Origin: Paracentrotus lividus
Lineage: Eukaryota > Echinodermata > Echinoidea > Camarodonta > Echinidae
Reading direction: 5' to 3'
Length of the DNA stretch: 64,000 bases
Assembly: GCA_940671915.1 (NCBI GenBank)
Contig: CALNVZ010002100.1
Coordinates: forward strand, 5,650,606-5,714,605
A program made the position numbers and the translations under genes. Below are positions 1-13,900 of the stretch, piece by piece. Numbering within the stretch: position 1 is the stretch's first letter; the number at the start of each line of letters is the position of its first letter. The notes below the pieces were generated by a model. That model made no database searches. It was not told where the DNA came from and worked only from the letters and a program-made list of their open reading frames with translations.

Positions 1-11
1 AAAAAAAAAAA

Positions 12-441
12 AAAATGGTACAGTCGGGAAAAAAATATTTGGATATGAAATCTTCTCAAATGACTTGTGAATGTGGTACCAACTTAAAGCCTTAAAGCCT
101 AAAAGATTCTTCTAGTGCTGATGCACTTTGTTTTGTATAATTTTCTTTTTGTAAAACAAAAGTTATGCTAAATTTTGTGCGGCGATGAGCTAATCGAAAT
201 TAAACACATTCTATATTGTCTCGGTGCGGTGAATTCATGGCTATTAGAGAAGCATGCACAAAGTACATTTTTTCTTGATTATAGAAAACTGGTCATATCT
301 CAAAATCTATACAACACCAAACGGCATTGAAAAAATTGCAGAAGAAAGCCTGATTTTCCTACTTTATGGAAATATCAAACACTTCTAGAATGTAATTAAT
401 TTTCATACTTAAAAAAAAAGGTTTTCCAACTGTACCATTTT
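12..441. mobile_element. MITE-like element with inverted ends
   Basis: The left end reads AAAATGGTACAGTCGGGAAA and the reverse complement of the right end reads AAAATGGTACAGTTGGAAAA, with two mismatches over 20 bases. The interior of about 400 bases is AT-rich and has no reading frame, as expected of a non-autonomous DNA transposon. The left flank is a run of A at the window edge, so no target duplication can be judged. The superfamily is unknown. Confidence 0.55.
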
Positions 442-628
442 ATTTGACCCAGACTGTATTTATGCTAGAGGTATGAGTGAATGACGTGATCAGATGCAAT
501 GATGAGTATACTGCATTGAGTAATTGTAAAATGAACCACATTTTGGTAACAATTTTTGAATGTTATCCTGGGATTTTAGCAGATTTTGCCCGATAATTTT
601 CACAAATATTGTAAGTATTTTATATCGA

Positions 629-725
629 GATCTCACTAGCCATGAGAAGAGTTTGCGACTAGTTTGCGACTCCGAGTCACTGGAGTCGCAGAGACGTCTC
701 CGTGACGTCCTTTGGATCTCGGGAA
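629..725. repeat. Fragment related to the 5279-5641 inverted-repeat element
   Basis: Contains ATCTCACTAGCCATGAGA, then two copies of AGTTTGCGACT and the palindrome GAGACGTCTC (691-700). The order of words matches the ends of the element at 5279-5641, so this looks like a short or truncated relative. It is too short for a coding role. Confidence 0.4.
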
Positions 726-1160
726 AAATCAAACGAAAGTTAAAAAATGTCAAATACTATCATATATATGAATACTTAAAAAAAAAACAAGATATAGGTG
801 TAATTTCTATTTGTATGATTTGTTTACACATTTCAAATATATCTCACTTCCCGAGTTCAGATTCTGGCAGAAAAATTATAACCGCTAGATGGCGTTTTTC
901 ATGATACATCTTACTTTTTATTGACCGTCCAGTGAATATAAGTAGCATGATTTCGATAAAAAAAACGATACTATTATTTTGTTGTTTCATTGTCGTCATT
1001 AGTTAGGACTCTATACTGCATAATGTCGTACATCATAAGAAACCATTTACAGTATCCTGTCTCTCTCTCTCTCAAAAAAAAAAAAAAAAAAAAAAAAATG
1101 GTTACAATTTCGTTAATAATCTAAATCAAGCTTCTTTATTTTGTATACACTACCCTCTTT
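726..1160. other. Non-coding spacer with CT and poly-A tracts
   Basis: No supported gene. Holds a short (CT)n run followed by a poly-A run of about 25 bases (1060-1098). Confidence 0.6.
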
Positions 1161-1216
1161 CACCACTTTTGTTGGAAAAATCTAATCACCTCCAGGTACC
1201 TGGGGTGAGAGAGAAA

Positions 1217-1334
1217 GCTGATCATCAGCAGCAGCATCAGCATCAGCATCATCATCACCATCTTCATTATCATCATCATCATCATCATCTTCATAATCAT
1301 CATCATCATCGTCATCACCATCATCATCATCATC

Positions 1335-1372
<38 letters not shown>

Positions 1373-1411
1373 CCACCACCACCACCACCACATCATCATC
1401 ATCATCATTTA
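1217..1411. repeat. Compound trinucleotide microsatellite (CAG/CAT/CAA/CCA)
   Basis: Consecutive blocks of CAG-CAT, ATC, CAA (about 15 units) and CCA (about 7 units) make all six frames open by composition, producing poly-His, poly-Gln, poly-Asp or poly-Met readings. There is no splice context or non-repetitive coding flank. Confidence 0.85.
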
Positions 1412-1719
1412 CGTGATTAATTATTTCATGTTTGACACGAAAGTCAATAGAATTAACGACGTCTCTACCCCAACGTCATCATCCCCGTAATTGCCAAAGC
1501 CATCTGACTTCATGATCATCGATTGGGTCAAATACAAGCACTCAAGGTATTGTTTTTCATGTTACATATCCTATATTTAATTATTTCATTCGATTATCAT
1601 CTTTACTGCGAAACTACATTTGTTTATTTTGAATTTTAATTCAACTCATTGATTTTACTTGTCAAACAAAAACAAAATAAAATAAAATAAAATAAATGGC
1701 AACAAATTATCTTCTTTAT

Positions 1720-1921
1720 CACCACCAACATTATAGTCGTTCTTGCCATCACCATTCTCATCATTTTCGTTACCACCACCACCACCACCACCACCGCCAC
1801 CACCACCACCACCATCCTCATCCTCATCCTCATCATCATCATCATCATCATTATCATTATCATATCGTCGTCTTCATTATCATCATCATCATCATCCTCA
1901 TCATCATCATCATCATCATCC

Positions 1922-1958
<37 letters not shown>

Positions 1959-1965
1959 TATAATC
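1720..1965. repeat. Second compound CAC/CAT trinucleotide tract
   Basis: Long CAC, CCT/CAT and ATC runs of the same flavour as the tract 300 bases upstream, preceded by (AAAAT)n at 1675-1695. The open frames across it come from composition alone. Confidence 0.85.
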
Positions 1966-2000
1966 AGTATTGTAGAGAGGCTCATTCGAATCTGTGTCAG

Positions 2001-2062
2001 GACAACTACCCCCTTATTTATTATTACCCCCTCCGAGAAATGGGGTTAGGGTCAGGTTATGT
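2001..2062. repeat. Short copy of a dispersed GGACAACTACCCCC / GGGTTAGG repeat
   Basis: Carries GGACAACTACCCCC and then GGGGTTAGGGTCAGG. The same word pair, in the same or inverted order, is found at about 10,290-10,444 and 14,097-14,210, which marks a small dispersed family. Confidence 0.4.
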
Positions 2063-2267
2063 GTATCACAAGAGAAAAAGGCAAAATCACGAAATAATAT
2101 TCAATGTATAAGGAGTTTAATACTTGACGCAGACACACTGCCATAAAAAAGCTGTTAACATAATCACTGATAAATCATACTCTAGTACTATTAAATTCGA
2201 TTTGACATCCAGTTTTGTGACAAACTGCAACCCCTGAACTAAGTTGTGAAAATCTACATCAGTTATA

Positions 2268-2561
2268 CATGCATTGGCTCAGTGGTTAAAAAAATGATTG
2301 TAAATTAATGAGATTCGAAACCTAGTAAGATTGCTAGTACCATGGGGAAAGGCTTGTGCCTGTAAACATGGTAACACGGATGGGACGTAAAAATAATGTC
2401 TCCAAGCAAAGGATTAGTTTGGAAAATGAGTTACTGCCACATTCTCTTTCGCATCCCATATTCCTTAGGATTTGAAAAGTTTACAATAGTTTGCTTTGCT
2501 ATAAATATACCAGTGTGATACCCCCTGGATAAACTTGAACACCAGCAAAAAAAAAAAAAAA
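2268..2561 (+). mobile_element. Putative tRNA-derived SINE
   Basis: A pol III A box, TGGCTCAGTGG (2275-2285), is followed 26 bases later by a B-box-like GATTCGAAACC (2312-2322, one mismatch to the usual GGTTCGA-core form). A tRNA-unrelated body of about 220 bases ends in an A15 tail (2547-2561). Size and layout fit a SINE. It looks old; I see no clear target duplication. Confidence 0.5.
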
Positions 2562-4754
2562 GTTCAAATATACGTTCCATATACTTGGCTTTTAAATCAT
2601 TGATAAACTCTTTTCTTTCTTTTTTTACACTGGCGACCCAAGATCATACTACATGAATCAAGCTGATTGCTTAATTCGCTCTTTTACTTTTAAATCCCGA
2701 TATATTTTCCTAGTAAAAACGTATGGTAGCCCAAACAAGATCACATGCTAACATAAATTCCTGTCAATTATGGGTAAAAGAGTGACGAGTGTCGATTACA
2801 CCTCAGAGAATTTGAACAAGAACCATGCATCTGATCCATACTTTGATGTCATATTCCCTATAGACTTCGCACTATTTGTTCTACTATAAAATATACCTGC
2901 CGTTATAATGGTTTTTAATATGCAAGAAGTGAAAGAAATGAAACAAAAATTAATTATGTCACTCTAATTTACTTAGATGACAAATTTATCTAACCAAGAT
3001 GGGGGAGAACCCAAAATTAGATGAATAAATCCTAATCAATCAGATCTATTTGTGAATCTATTATTAAGATTTTCAATCTATTTTTGGATCGCCCTCCTTC
3101 ACGTTAAAAGAAATTTAGAGTGATCCTTAAGAATATCAACAAAAAAGAAAAAAAGTAAAGAGACACATACATCAAAAACACATTCCTTTGAGCGATTAGA
3201 TATTTACAAAAATAATCCTTATTTGTCATTTGATTTCATACATTTTTACATAGGATATACATTTATATACATAATAATCTTTCTATCGCATATTTTTCAA
3301 ATCTTTTGAATACGCGCATCTTCTTTTATACACATGAAAGGGTAATAAATATATCCAGTTCCAATGAAATATTAGGAATAAAGACTCTTTTTATATGCCT
3401 CTCATGTACATAACTGTTTTTATAGGAATGCTTCGTCTCCTTTTATTGCCATTTCTTTATATAATTATATACAGATACTTATATTTACATCTCATAACAG
3501 GCTTCTACATTTTTGTCTTTTTTTCAGCTTTATGTCAGAAAGTGCCGCAGAGATCTCAAAGCAAATCTATTTCAAATAGCCATAAAAGATTCATCACAAT
3601 CTGCAATTCATTTCTACTTCTGTTACATTATTAATAGAGACGCATTTTGGGTAATTGGCATAACAATAGCGAATTTACAGAATATTTTTGTTGTATCAAG
3701 ATAAATCATAAATGCCTCATATCGATCTAGAAAGCCTTTCATAATTGAATGTGTTCTATCTTTGTTATGTGCTTTTGGTTTTTGCAGGTAGAATCTCTAC
3801 TAAAAAAACGCTGTCTATACAGTAGACGCTTCAGAAATCTATAAGCTGAACCACTAGATAATTGCTACACAATCCTTATAAAAACACCATTATCATGATT
3901 ATTATCACGTGGTACAAAAATAGGCACAGACTGATCAAGGCATTTCATTTGTTTCAATACCAATTTGTATCATTAGACTTCATTTCCTTCCACATCAGTG
4001 ATGATATACAGTATCTCTATAATATGATACACCCTAATGAAAAACATCCATTGATTGGACGGATAAGGAAATGATTCATGTCATGATTAGAACTCAAGTT
4101 AACTCTATATACCATACACTGAATGCAGACACATCTTCCAAGAATTTGATATTGACAAACTTTGGTGTCATTCCGAAACCGAATTTGGTATAGTGATAGT
4201 TGCACATTTTTATAATGCAAATATAATTTCTTTGTACCAATCATTAATATAATTATAGTGGCAGGAATAGAAACCTTGAGATTTTAGCATATAATAACTG
4301 AGCATTTCATGATAATGGCAGTGGCATTCGGTATTAATTGACCAAGAAACAGAAACTGTCAAGTTTTTTGCTTGAAATAATGATTTTGATACAAGAGAAG
4401 TTGACAAGCAACTTTGTGTCTTCAGAGTGCATCACATAACCAATTCCCTGAAATAATTGTTCAAAGTAGACCAGTTGGATCGGGCGTAAACTCTCAAATG
4501 TTTATATCATTCACGATTTAGAAGATTAACTTAAGTTCTTTCAGCTTCTAAAACACTCCTTCAATCTCTCCGCAGAACTCGTGATAAAATTCATGATATA
4601 ACCGAAACGAGATGCTTATGATTTTGTTGCTACCACTCAAAGCTGTGTCCCATCCTAATTGTCGAAAAGAGGGTTTCCAATATTGGTAGTGAACATTTCT
4701 TCAGAACTCCAGCACTCCTTCTTGCACAGTCGCCATGGAGTCTTTTCATGCTGT
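2562..4754. other. AT-rich 3' flank of the SLC6 gene
   Basis: No convincing coding region. The part nearest 4754 must include the transporter's 3' UTR (minus strand). The reverse complement of AATAAA occurs at 3442-3447 and would make a UTR of about 1.3 kb, but this is only a candidate poly(A) signal. The ORFs of 60-80 codons here are random. Confidence 0.5.
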
Positions 4755-4982
4755 TTAATCATCACCACTGAAAGCCCTATTCTCGACACCTCCATTCGTT
4801 GTCGTCGACCCCTTCTTTTCATCCTCAACCACGAGTTCATTGTAGACGGGTGGAGGTACAGAGTTGTCATTTAACGTGTCTGAGATGTCGCTTTTCTTCG
4901 CCTCAACTGATATCGTTGATTCATCTTCCAATTTCTCTGCTTTGGCGGGTTTAATCCTGGGCGATGTGATTATATGAAGACG
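4755..4982 (-). CDS. SLC6 exon 11 (cytosolic C-tail and stop)
   Basis: 228 bases: 75 codons and TAA (4755-4757). Begins [20 protein letters not shown] and continues as an acidic, Ser/Thr-rich tail with a PPPVYNEL site, ending ENRAFSGDD. The PPxY motif is a possible WW-domain ligand. The final residues are not a class I PDZ motif. The tail is long and branch-specific, so it does not help pick a substrate. Confidence 0.93.
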   Translation of the reverse strand, partial: RLHIITSPRIKPAKAEKLEDESTISVEAKKSDISDTLNDNSVPPPVYNELVVEDEKKGSTTTNGGVENRAFSGDD

Positions 4983-7900
4983 CTATACACAGGAAGCAAG
5001 AAGAAAAGAGAGGGAAAAATAATTACAAAGATGCTTATTTCATTTCGATATTCGATGTCTACCCTCAGAACTTCTGCTTTAATCAGTTGACTTCATCAAG
5101 AAAAAAATCTTGCATTATTTTCTGTAGATACTGGAATATGAATAAGGATTTCAATTCTTCAGTAGCACCTTTCCCCGACTACAAGAGCCGTCTGGAATAC
5201 CTAAGTTGTGCCTTTGACATTTCTCTACAAAATTGCAATCGATGAATAGAGGGTATTGATCTCTCATATCTAAGGTAGTATCTCACTTGTCATGAGACGG
5301 GTTTGAGACAGATTTGGGACTAGTTTGAGATGGGTTTGAGACGGATTTGGGACTAGTTTGAACGGGTTTGAGACGGATTCGGGACTAGTTTGAACGGGTT
5401 TGAGACGGATTCGGGACTAGTTTGAACGGGTTTGAGACGGATTTGGGACTAGTTTGAACGGGTTTGAGGCGCTAGTCGCGGGACGTCTTGGAGACATCTC
5501 AGAGACGTTTCCTGAGTGTCTGCGATGTGTCATAAGTCGCAGGATTTTTTTTCCCGTGGAGACGTCATAAGAAGACGTTTTGTGGTTTCTGAGACGTCTC
5601 AAAACATCATAGTTTCGGAGACGTCTCCGCGAAGTGAGATAGCACCTTTACATTACAAAACAGAAATACCACTGCGTATATCAAAGGGAACAATAGGATA
5701 TAATAAATTATCCTCTATATCAAGGTACAAAATGATAAATAACTTACCTCTTTGAACGATCCGGGTGTTGTAAGGAAGACGTAAATAGCGTAGATTGGAA
5801 CCCACTGCATAGAAACAATAGCCATCATCCATCCAAGAATCTCACCCCAGACAGGATAAAAGTAATCTTCACCATACTTAGCTGGCTGATAATCGATAAG
5901 ACTGAACAGGAAAATACCCTAGAAATATAAAGGGAAAGAAAATGGAGTACATTAAAAGAGGGCTGCTTTATTAGTAGTGTACAACCATTACCTGTCTGAA
6001 ATAAACCTATATGAACATTAAGATTTAAAGTGGAAGTCAGAACTCATTAACATCTGCACAATATATTATGGACAAGTAGAGGGTATAGTTATCACGGATT
6101 GATCAACAACTATTTGACGAGGGTTGAATATAGAAAGTTGCTATCAGATTATACAAGCATATAAAGTAGAGATAGAAAGTTTAGGGATCAGGGACTTTTA
6201 AAATTTACGATGCTGACAACGTAACGATGGAATAGAGAATGGAGTTAAAATTAAATGTGGTCTTACCAAACTGACAGCAGGAGCAAGTCCAGCCCAACAG
6301 AGTGGCCAGTACCAGCCCGGTGTGAAACCCATGTTTTCGCTGATCTTGTAGTAGAACTTCTTGATTCCATACCCGTAGCAAATTGCGATACATTCCCAGA
6401 AGGCAACCCACAATAAGCACATACCGCTGGCACCATAGCTGTCCATAAGCTGGAAGAAGTACATTCCACCCTGTCAACAAAAAAAAAAGAAAAAAGAATA
6501 CAACAACTTAAAAGTTAAATGCGTGAATAGAAAATAAAATAAAAAGTATATAAAGGACATTTTGATATCAATATTTTGCAAACAGCATATCCTCAATGAG
6601 GCTTGTATTCAAATTCAAACAGAAAGAATTGTGATGCTTCCATGTATATTCATAATTTCTTTGTACTTATGTGTACAGTCCTTGACTTCGAAAGACAAAA
6701 CTAACCCGAATCTTAAATTATTAAAACCTTACCTAAACCAAGGGCTTATTTCATTAATCATAAATATGTGGACGGAGAAAGAGATGCCCCATGATTACAA
6801 CGTATCATAGTTTAAGGGAATTTTAAAGGGAAGGGTACATCGGACTGGGGAGCATAAACCTGTGGGTGTTGCACCAAATCGAATGACTTTACGAACGATT
6901 GGAACATAATGTTGTTCGGTGATAATTATGTACCCATCAAATGCTTAATAATTTAGCACAAGATTACTGATCACCAGTCGTTCATAAAGTCATTTGTAAC
7001 TTATGAACGACTTGATGAAACCACACACACACCACACAACACACACACAACACACACACACACACAAATTTAACCTAGGTCCTGTAACACAAAGATTTGC
7101 AATCAATCGCAAAATGGCAATAGCTAATCAAAAACTTTGTTGCATACGCTTTTGGTTTAAAACTCTGACTATCACAATCAGAGTAGTTCTTTCAAATTCG
7201 CAATCCTTACCTCTGTAACGCAGAGCAGACCCAGAAGGAAGTCCATGAAACAGACGATTACAAGAAACACAGCACGATTCTGTCGAAGATTGTACTGAGG
7301 GAACTCGTCCATAAGTGATGTCACCAGACCTTCCAAGATGGCGAACTGACTGTCCAGACCCAACATGATCAACATGGCAAAGAAGATGACTGCCCAAGCT
7401 GGTCCACCAGGCATGTAGACACAGCCGTGGGGTAGGCTACAAACGTCAGACCAGGACCTACACAACCAAAATTTAAATGCATTTGATTTTATTTTTTGAA
7501 ACCATACATTTACTCATATCATTTTGTTCGAATTGTATTAATTGCTTTATTTCTAATATGTTCTGTCTATCCGCATCGTCTTTTTCTTCCATATTATTAC
7601 TTGTTTGTACTTTTGTATCACACAAATTCTAATCTATCGTTCTTCAGCACCTTTATTTAAATTCCACAACATTTTAAACAAGGGTTGTTATGCATTTTCC
7701 ATCATTTCACGACTAACGAAATACGCATCGACTTCTTAGCAAGCACTGACTCCATCCAACCCCAAAATCCTAATTTCTTTTTATTTGGCACACTCGGCAG
7801 TCATTAATTTGTGACGTTCATTATACTTCTCGAACCCCGGCCCTTCTATCATTTCTTTGCTGCCCCTTTTGAAACCATATAATGCGAAGAACACCGCTCG

Positions 7901-10900
7901 TGGCACGCAACCTCCCTTGAGTGAAGCCCGCTGTGGAATAATTTAGAGGAGAACACCCTTGTGGCACCTAACCTCCCATGACTGACGCCCGCTAAAGCCT
8001 TTATCGAATACATTAGGGGAGAACGCCCCTCCTGTGGCACCCGACCTCCCTTCAGTGACGCCGATGTCGAAAGGCTTACCTTGGTCGACAACGTCTTTGA
8101 CTTCGACACCCTGCTGATCTGCCATGAATCCAAGAATGGAGAAGATGACGAAACCAGCAAAGAGACTCGTCCCGGCGTTCACCACGCCCACAATTAATGT
8201 ATCACTGCATAAGATAGAATTTGAGAAGTTTCGTGAATATAATACTCGTTCTGTTTGGGGAAGAGTCATAATCACTTGATGATTAACAAAGATTGAAGGA
8301 ATAATGATTTTTTAATATAATTATGAAATATTTGCATCCAATAATATTATTCGTGGTGTGTGAACTGTGTGAACTGCATTCATTTTAACAGTTTATCCAC
8401 ATGTTTCTTTCAATATCATAAATAAACAATTGAAATGAAGGTTAAGGGAGAAAGAGAAGATCAAGATTATTACAGAAGTGCATTATTCCTGACTTTGTTA
8501 TAACTTCCAAGGGAGATGAGAGATCCGATACCAACACTGTATGAGAAGAAGATTTGCGTAGCAGCATCGATCCAAACCTAATAGAACAAACATTCAGAAT
8601 AAAGAGACTCAATTTTCTGAAAGCGACAGCCAAAGATCTTCCGATATGAGATTGTTGTTAACCGTTTTAGGTTTGAAACTTAAATGCCTGGCTTAAATTG
8701 TAAATCTAAATAAATAAAACTAACACTGTTTAACAAGAATCATCATAAACATTCCAATAATCCACTTTGAATGAGAGCTACAAATCTCCGAAAGGATGTA
8801 AATATCACAATTATATGACCTCTAACATGAAAACATAATTATGAAATGATTAACGATCACTGATGAATGTAGTTTTACAAAATGGCGTCTGGATGACGTC
8901 ATGATGTGAATGTAATTGGATAAAAATAAGTACATGAAGTATATACCACTTCAAATAACGTCTTTCTAAAATATCAAAATAAGGCTTCCCGCCAAAATCT
9001 ATAACAATGAAAATGGAAAGAGCAACAAAATGGGGGGGGGGGGGGAGGGTGGTGGGATTAAGAAAGCAGACTTACAGTTGGGCTCTTGAGTCGTTCCCAG
9101 TCTGGAGTGACGTAGAACTTAATTCCTTCTTCAGCACCTGGCAGAGTTAGACCACGGATGAGTAGAGCAAGGAGAATGACATATGGAATCAGAGCTGTGA
9201 ACCACACGATCTGTAGCACAAAATAATACAAGTCATTATAATCATGATAATTGCGCCTTATAAAATGATGATGTTGTACAGCTTACGTATATTAGTGGAA
9301 TAAAGTCAAACATTTCCCCCATTAAATTTATAAAATGTAAGTTTGAAAATACTATTTCCTTTCTCTGCCTTGACAAATTATATTCAAGATAATAAAATTA
9401 CGACAACGAACAAATATCAGCAGCATGTTATTTCACTGTCCACACGACAAGATTCTTGCGGAGTGAAATGCGTTGTTCTACAACATTGATCAAAATCCCT
9501 CAAAATCCTTATGGAAAGCGCCTTAAAGCTATAATTTGGGTTCATTATCTCTAATAGATAGTCATAAGAAAACTCAATTTACCTTTCCAGTTTGTTTGAC
9601 ACCCTTCCATATACAGAAATACGTGACGACCCAGGCGAGAGCAAGACATCCTACCAGATCCCATCGTAAACCTCCGACTTCATCAATACCATCTGATATA
9701 CCAAGAGCACGTTTCCTACAAAATCAAGAACATCATTTTGATGGTCAAGTTAAACCATTATTGTAATGCAACCATATAAGTACATGATCCCTTGGCGTAG
9801 ACCGAGGAAAAGTTTGGTTAAAATCCAGCTATGAATGGTTCATATCATTTTGTGACTTGTTTTGTGATTTTCCAAAGACCAATGATGAATGCTGACAATT
9901 CTGCACATGTATTTTTTTAAAAACAAACTACCAGAGCAGAATGTATTTACATTCACACGCAATATCTATTTTTTCTTCATGTTTATCAATAATTAATCTC
10001 GATTAATTTAATCAGATTATGCAGCTGTAAAGGAAGGTCAAATAAAAATTAAATTCCTGGACCTGTTGTGTGCATAATTAGCCTATCAAGAAGAAAAACA
10101 AAGGAGACACAAAAACAATTGAAGAGAAAAGACAAGATTCGTCAAATAATCGAAAGTGTATAAGGATATCTATACCCCCAGATAAAGGCGTGGAAAGCTC
10201 TGCGAAAAAAAAAAATGATTTGAGAGGCAAGCCATTGTGTGTTTATGATGGCGTGCCACTTCCAATGCTTTGTCTCCTCAGAGCCTTCCAACGCCTCTGC
10301 CCCCGGACAATTACCTCCAGGATAACTAACCCCAGATATAGGCATGATAGGGTAAGGTTTAGGTGTAGGGTTAGGTGTACATTTTTGGTGGGGGTAGTTG
10401 TCGGGGGAGGGTAGTTGTCCAGGGGTATATATTGTCCCAGAACCAATCAACAGATCAACTTACTCCCAGAACTGTTGTGCCGGGGATTCCCCTTCCGATT
10501 TATTGATGAAAATGGAGGTATTGGTTGTGCAGAAGAAATCCTCAGGTGCTGTGCAATTCTCCTGCAGGGCGGGGTCATTGCAGTAGATGTTGTTCCAGTA
10601 GTTATCACAATCACCCCAGGGGAGGGTAGTGGTGAAAGATGAGAAGAGATAGAAGAAAGACCAGGCACAGATCACGATGTAGTAGGTACACATGATAGCT
10701 GCTATCGTGGCGCCAGCGAAACCAACACCTTTTTAGATAATCATAAAAATATTATCGGTAAAATCATATTTGATACAGTAACAACAACTTAATTTTTTTC
10801 TTTTTCAATCATCATTATAAACAAATATGATGATGATGATTATGGTGACGATGAAAATTATGGTTTCCATACAATCGATATTCTATGCATTAAAATGAAG

Positions 10901-13900
10901 AAAACAAATACAATCGACACTTAATTCTAGCAATACGGACAGGACCTTTTAAAATTGACAAATGGAATTACAAATTGATACAAAAGGCGAAGTAAATATT
11001 TAGAAGCGATTTACTCGACTACCAAATTAAGCATTTGGTCTTAAACCAAACAGTTTATCCATATCATTATAAATAATAATTTCATTTCAAGGGAACTCAA
11101 ATCTTTATATAATTATACAGTGGTGGCCAAAATTATTAGAACACCAAGAATATTTAAATGATTTTAATAATTTTCATTCAGTTGACCATTTAAATACCTA
11201 TAAAATGGTTGGAATGTCTCCGAATATCATCATTACGCTTTAAAAACCAAATAACAAAGCCTTGCGTTGGGAACTCGCCCTCAAGTCGCCCTTTTTTATG
11301 TTACACCACCGTTTGAAAAATCTAAAAAAATCTTGCCCCTTTCAGGATCAAAGTGTCATAACGTTGAATATTTTAAGCCTCTCCCTACAAAAGTATATAT
11401 ATTCTGAAAGGAAATTTCCTGAGGATGTCAAAAATGGCATTCATAACAACACAGGGTGAAGTAGTTACATCTTATGTGGGGATTTTAAAATTATTTTTGA
11501 AGGGCCCAAAATTTTTAATTAAGTGCCCCTTTTTATGTCCCCCGTTCCAATGACCCTTAATGTGTCAGCATATTTGAATTGCTTATGAAATTTCCTTTAA
11601 AAAAATATACATTTACAAGGAGTGTCTTCATTAAATAAAAAAAAATAGTCTTCAATAGGCATGGTTATTTTGGTCATCTCACCACCAAGGGTGGGGGCAA
11701 ATCCACCCTCCCCATTTGACCAAATTTCCTGAAACTTAGCACGAATTTGAGGTATATTAGAATAAATAAGCCTGCTGAGTTGCATACTTCTACCTTAAAC
11801 ACTTTTTGAGCAATCGGCATATGTAATTGGCATTTTACTTTTTTGCATTTGGACTACATGTTTAATACACAAGTCTATGGGGGGGGGGGGGGTCCCAGCG
11901 CCCCTGGATACGACACTTGGTTTGAGGTCTCACCTTTGAGGATTGGATACACCTCCCATACGGAGATACCACCAACTTGTAACATCTGACCGATTGAGAT
12001 CTCAAGAAAGAAGATGGGTACACCACTTATGATGAGAGAGATGAAATAAGGGATCAAGAAAGCACCTGAAAGAAGATAAAATAATAGATAATCTTAGTTT
12101 TTCATGATAAAACGGTTTTTAAGCAAGGATGAGGAAAACACTAACATTTATAAGTGAAATCAGTACTTTCTATCTTATTGAAAATAATGAATATCGAATG
12201 AATGTATTACCATCCTGTAATCATGTTAATTTGCATTTTCTAAAAATTTATAATACGAGTTATTCATTGCTACACACATATTAAAATTATTGAAGGGCGG
12301 TTATTATCTGTGTTAAAACGCATACATTATTTTCCATCTTTCGATGTATAAACACAAAATGATTTCACGGCATTTGGTCATTGATTTGAAACAGATGGAA
12401 CTATTAAAACTGAACTTAACACATTAAGAATAAGAATTTCTTATGACCAAAAATGTCTTTCATATGGTAAAGTTTTTTTTCTTCTGCAGAGGAGGGCGTG
12501 GTGGGGGTGGGGTGCGAAGATCACCCCTCATGCAAACAACAGACGACTTGTATTGTATAAAGTTCACGAAAGTAATGATAATGAAGTATACTCATCATAA
12601 TTTTGTCAAGTATCAAAATCATCGGGTTAATAAATAGAATATGTATAGATAAATATAATCTTTACATTCAAAGTTCAATATAGCCGATTTTAAGTAAATA
12701 TTTCCCAACAAAATAAAGAAAACGAACCATAGTAATCACGTATTCTTTAGTGTGAATTAGTTGTTTGCGTTCAAGATGTAATTGGCCATTATAACACATT
12801 ATCCATGTTAGCGGAGATAACGTTCTATATTTATTTCTCTCTAAAACACATATTAATAACATAAAGTGAAATAAACTTAGAATAAAATTAAGCTATTCAT
12901 AAACAAAGATTAAATCCGCTCCTTCTAGGCAGGACACCCTTTCACAAAGAGAAAAAAAATCAACAGAGAATGTTTTGGGAAGATATGAATTTGCGATAAT
13001 AAGAATAAAAAAGTATTCTTAAAACCGCCTGATAAAAAAATATATTGGAAATTATGTTGTCAGTAAGTTTTACCCCGTGACTTTGAAAGGTTAACTATCG
13101 GCTAATTATGAGATAAACATGATAACGACGATATTAGTCAAATAGGCGTTGGCCGTTTAACCCTCACAATAAGCTTACTGAGTGAGAATATGGACAGCTG
13201 TTTCGATAAGTATTATGTAAAGTATCAAAAATACGAATAGTGATCTTTTCTTACATGTTGTTTTTGAATATTTGTTATAATTATGATTAATAATAATAAA
13301 CATAAGCCTATTCCTAATGACAAATCTCTTAAAATCGATAAATAAATACGATACTTTGAAAAAGAAGAATATATTAAAATAACCATTCTCTTTCCCCACA
13401 AAGCTATAAACAAGAGAATTTTCAATTCTTGTCAGAATTATATGATAATGGGAAGGATGCCTCTCATTTGTGTATTGTTCTGCTCATTGGAATAACTGAG
13501 TAAAAATACGTCATTATTTCGTATGATAACATATTTTATTGTAATTATAATTTTGTATTTTTTTTCTCGAGTCCTTTTTTCTCATTATTGTTTGATTGTA
13601 TTGTTATAACTGTTTACATTAATTTTGAAAGTAATTTGTGTTTACGTTTTTAGAGGAATTAAAATCTTTGTATTGTTATGACTTTGTATTTTCTTTTCAA
13701 ATCATGAATTCGCTACGGATTAAGGATTTTTATATAGTTTCCATGTATGCTTTATGTATTTGAACTTAATTTTTGATTTAATTAAATCCATCGGCAATGG
13801 ACTACTTCATACAAACGCGCCAGCTACGGCGATTATGCGCGCGATTGTAAGCCATCCAGCATCCTATTTGGGTGCGGGGTGAGATATCCTGTTCAAATAT

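Noticed and set aside
1160-2111. Long open frames of poly-His, poly-Gln, poly-Met and poly-Ser
   Set aside because: They come from triplet microsatellites open in all frames; no non-repetitive coding flank or splice context.
7849-8160. Extended frames through exon 7 into the tandem repeat
   Set aside because: A clear GTAAGC donor at 8079 ends the exon, and the repeat is intronic.
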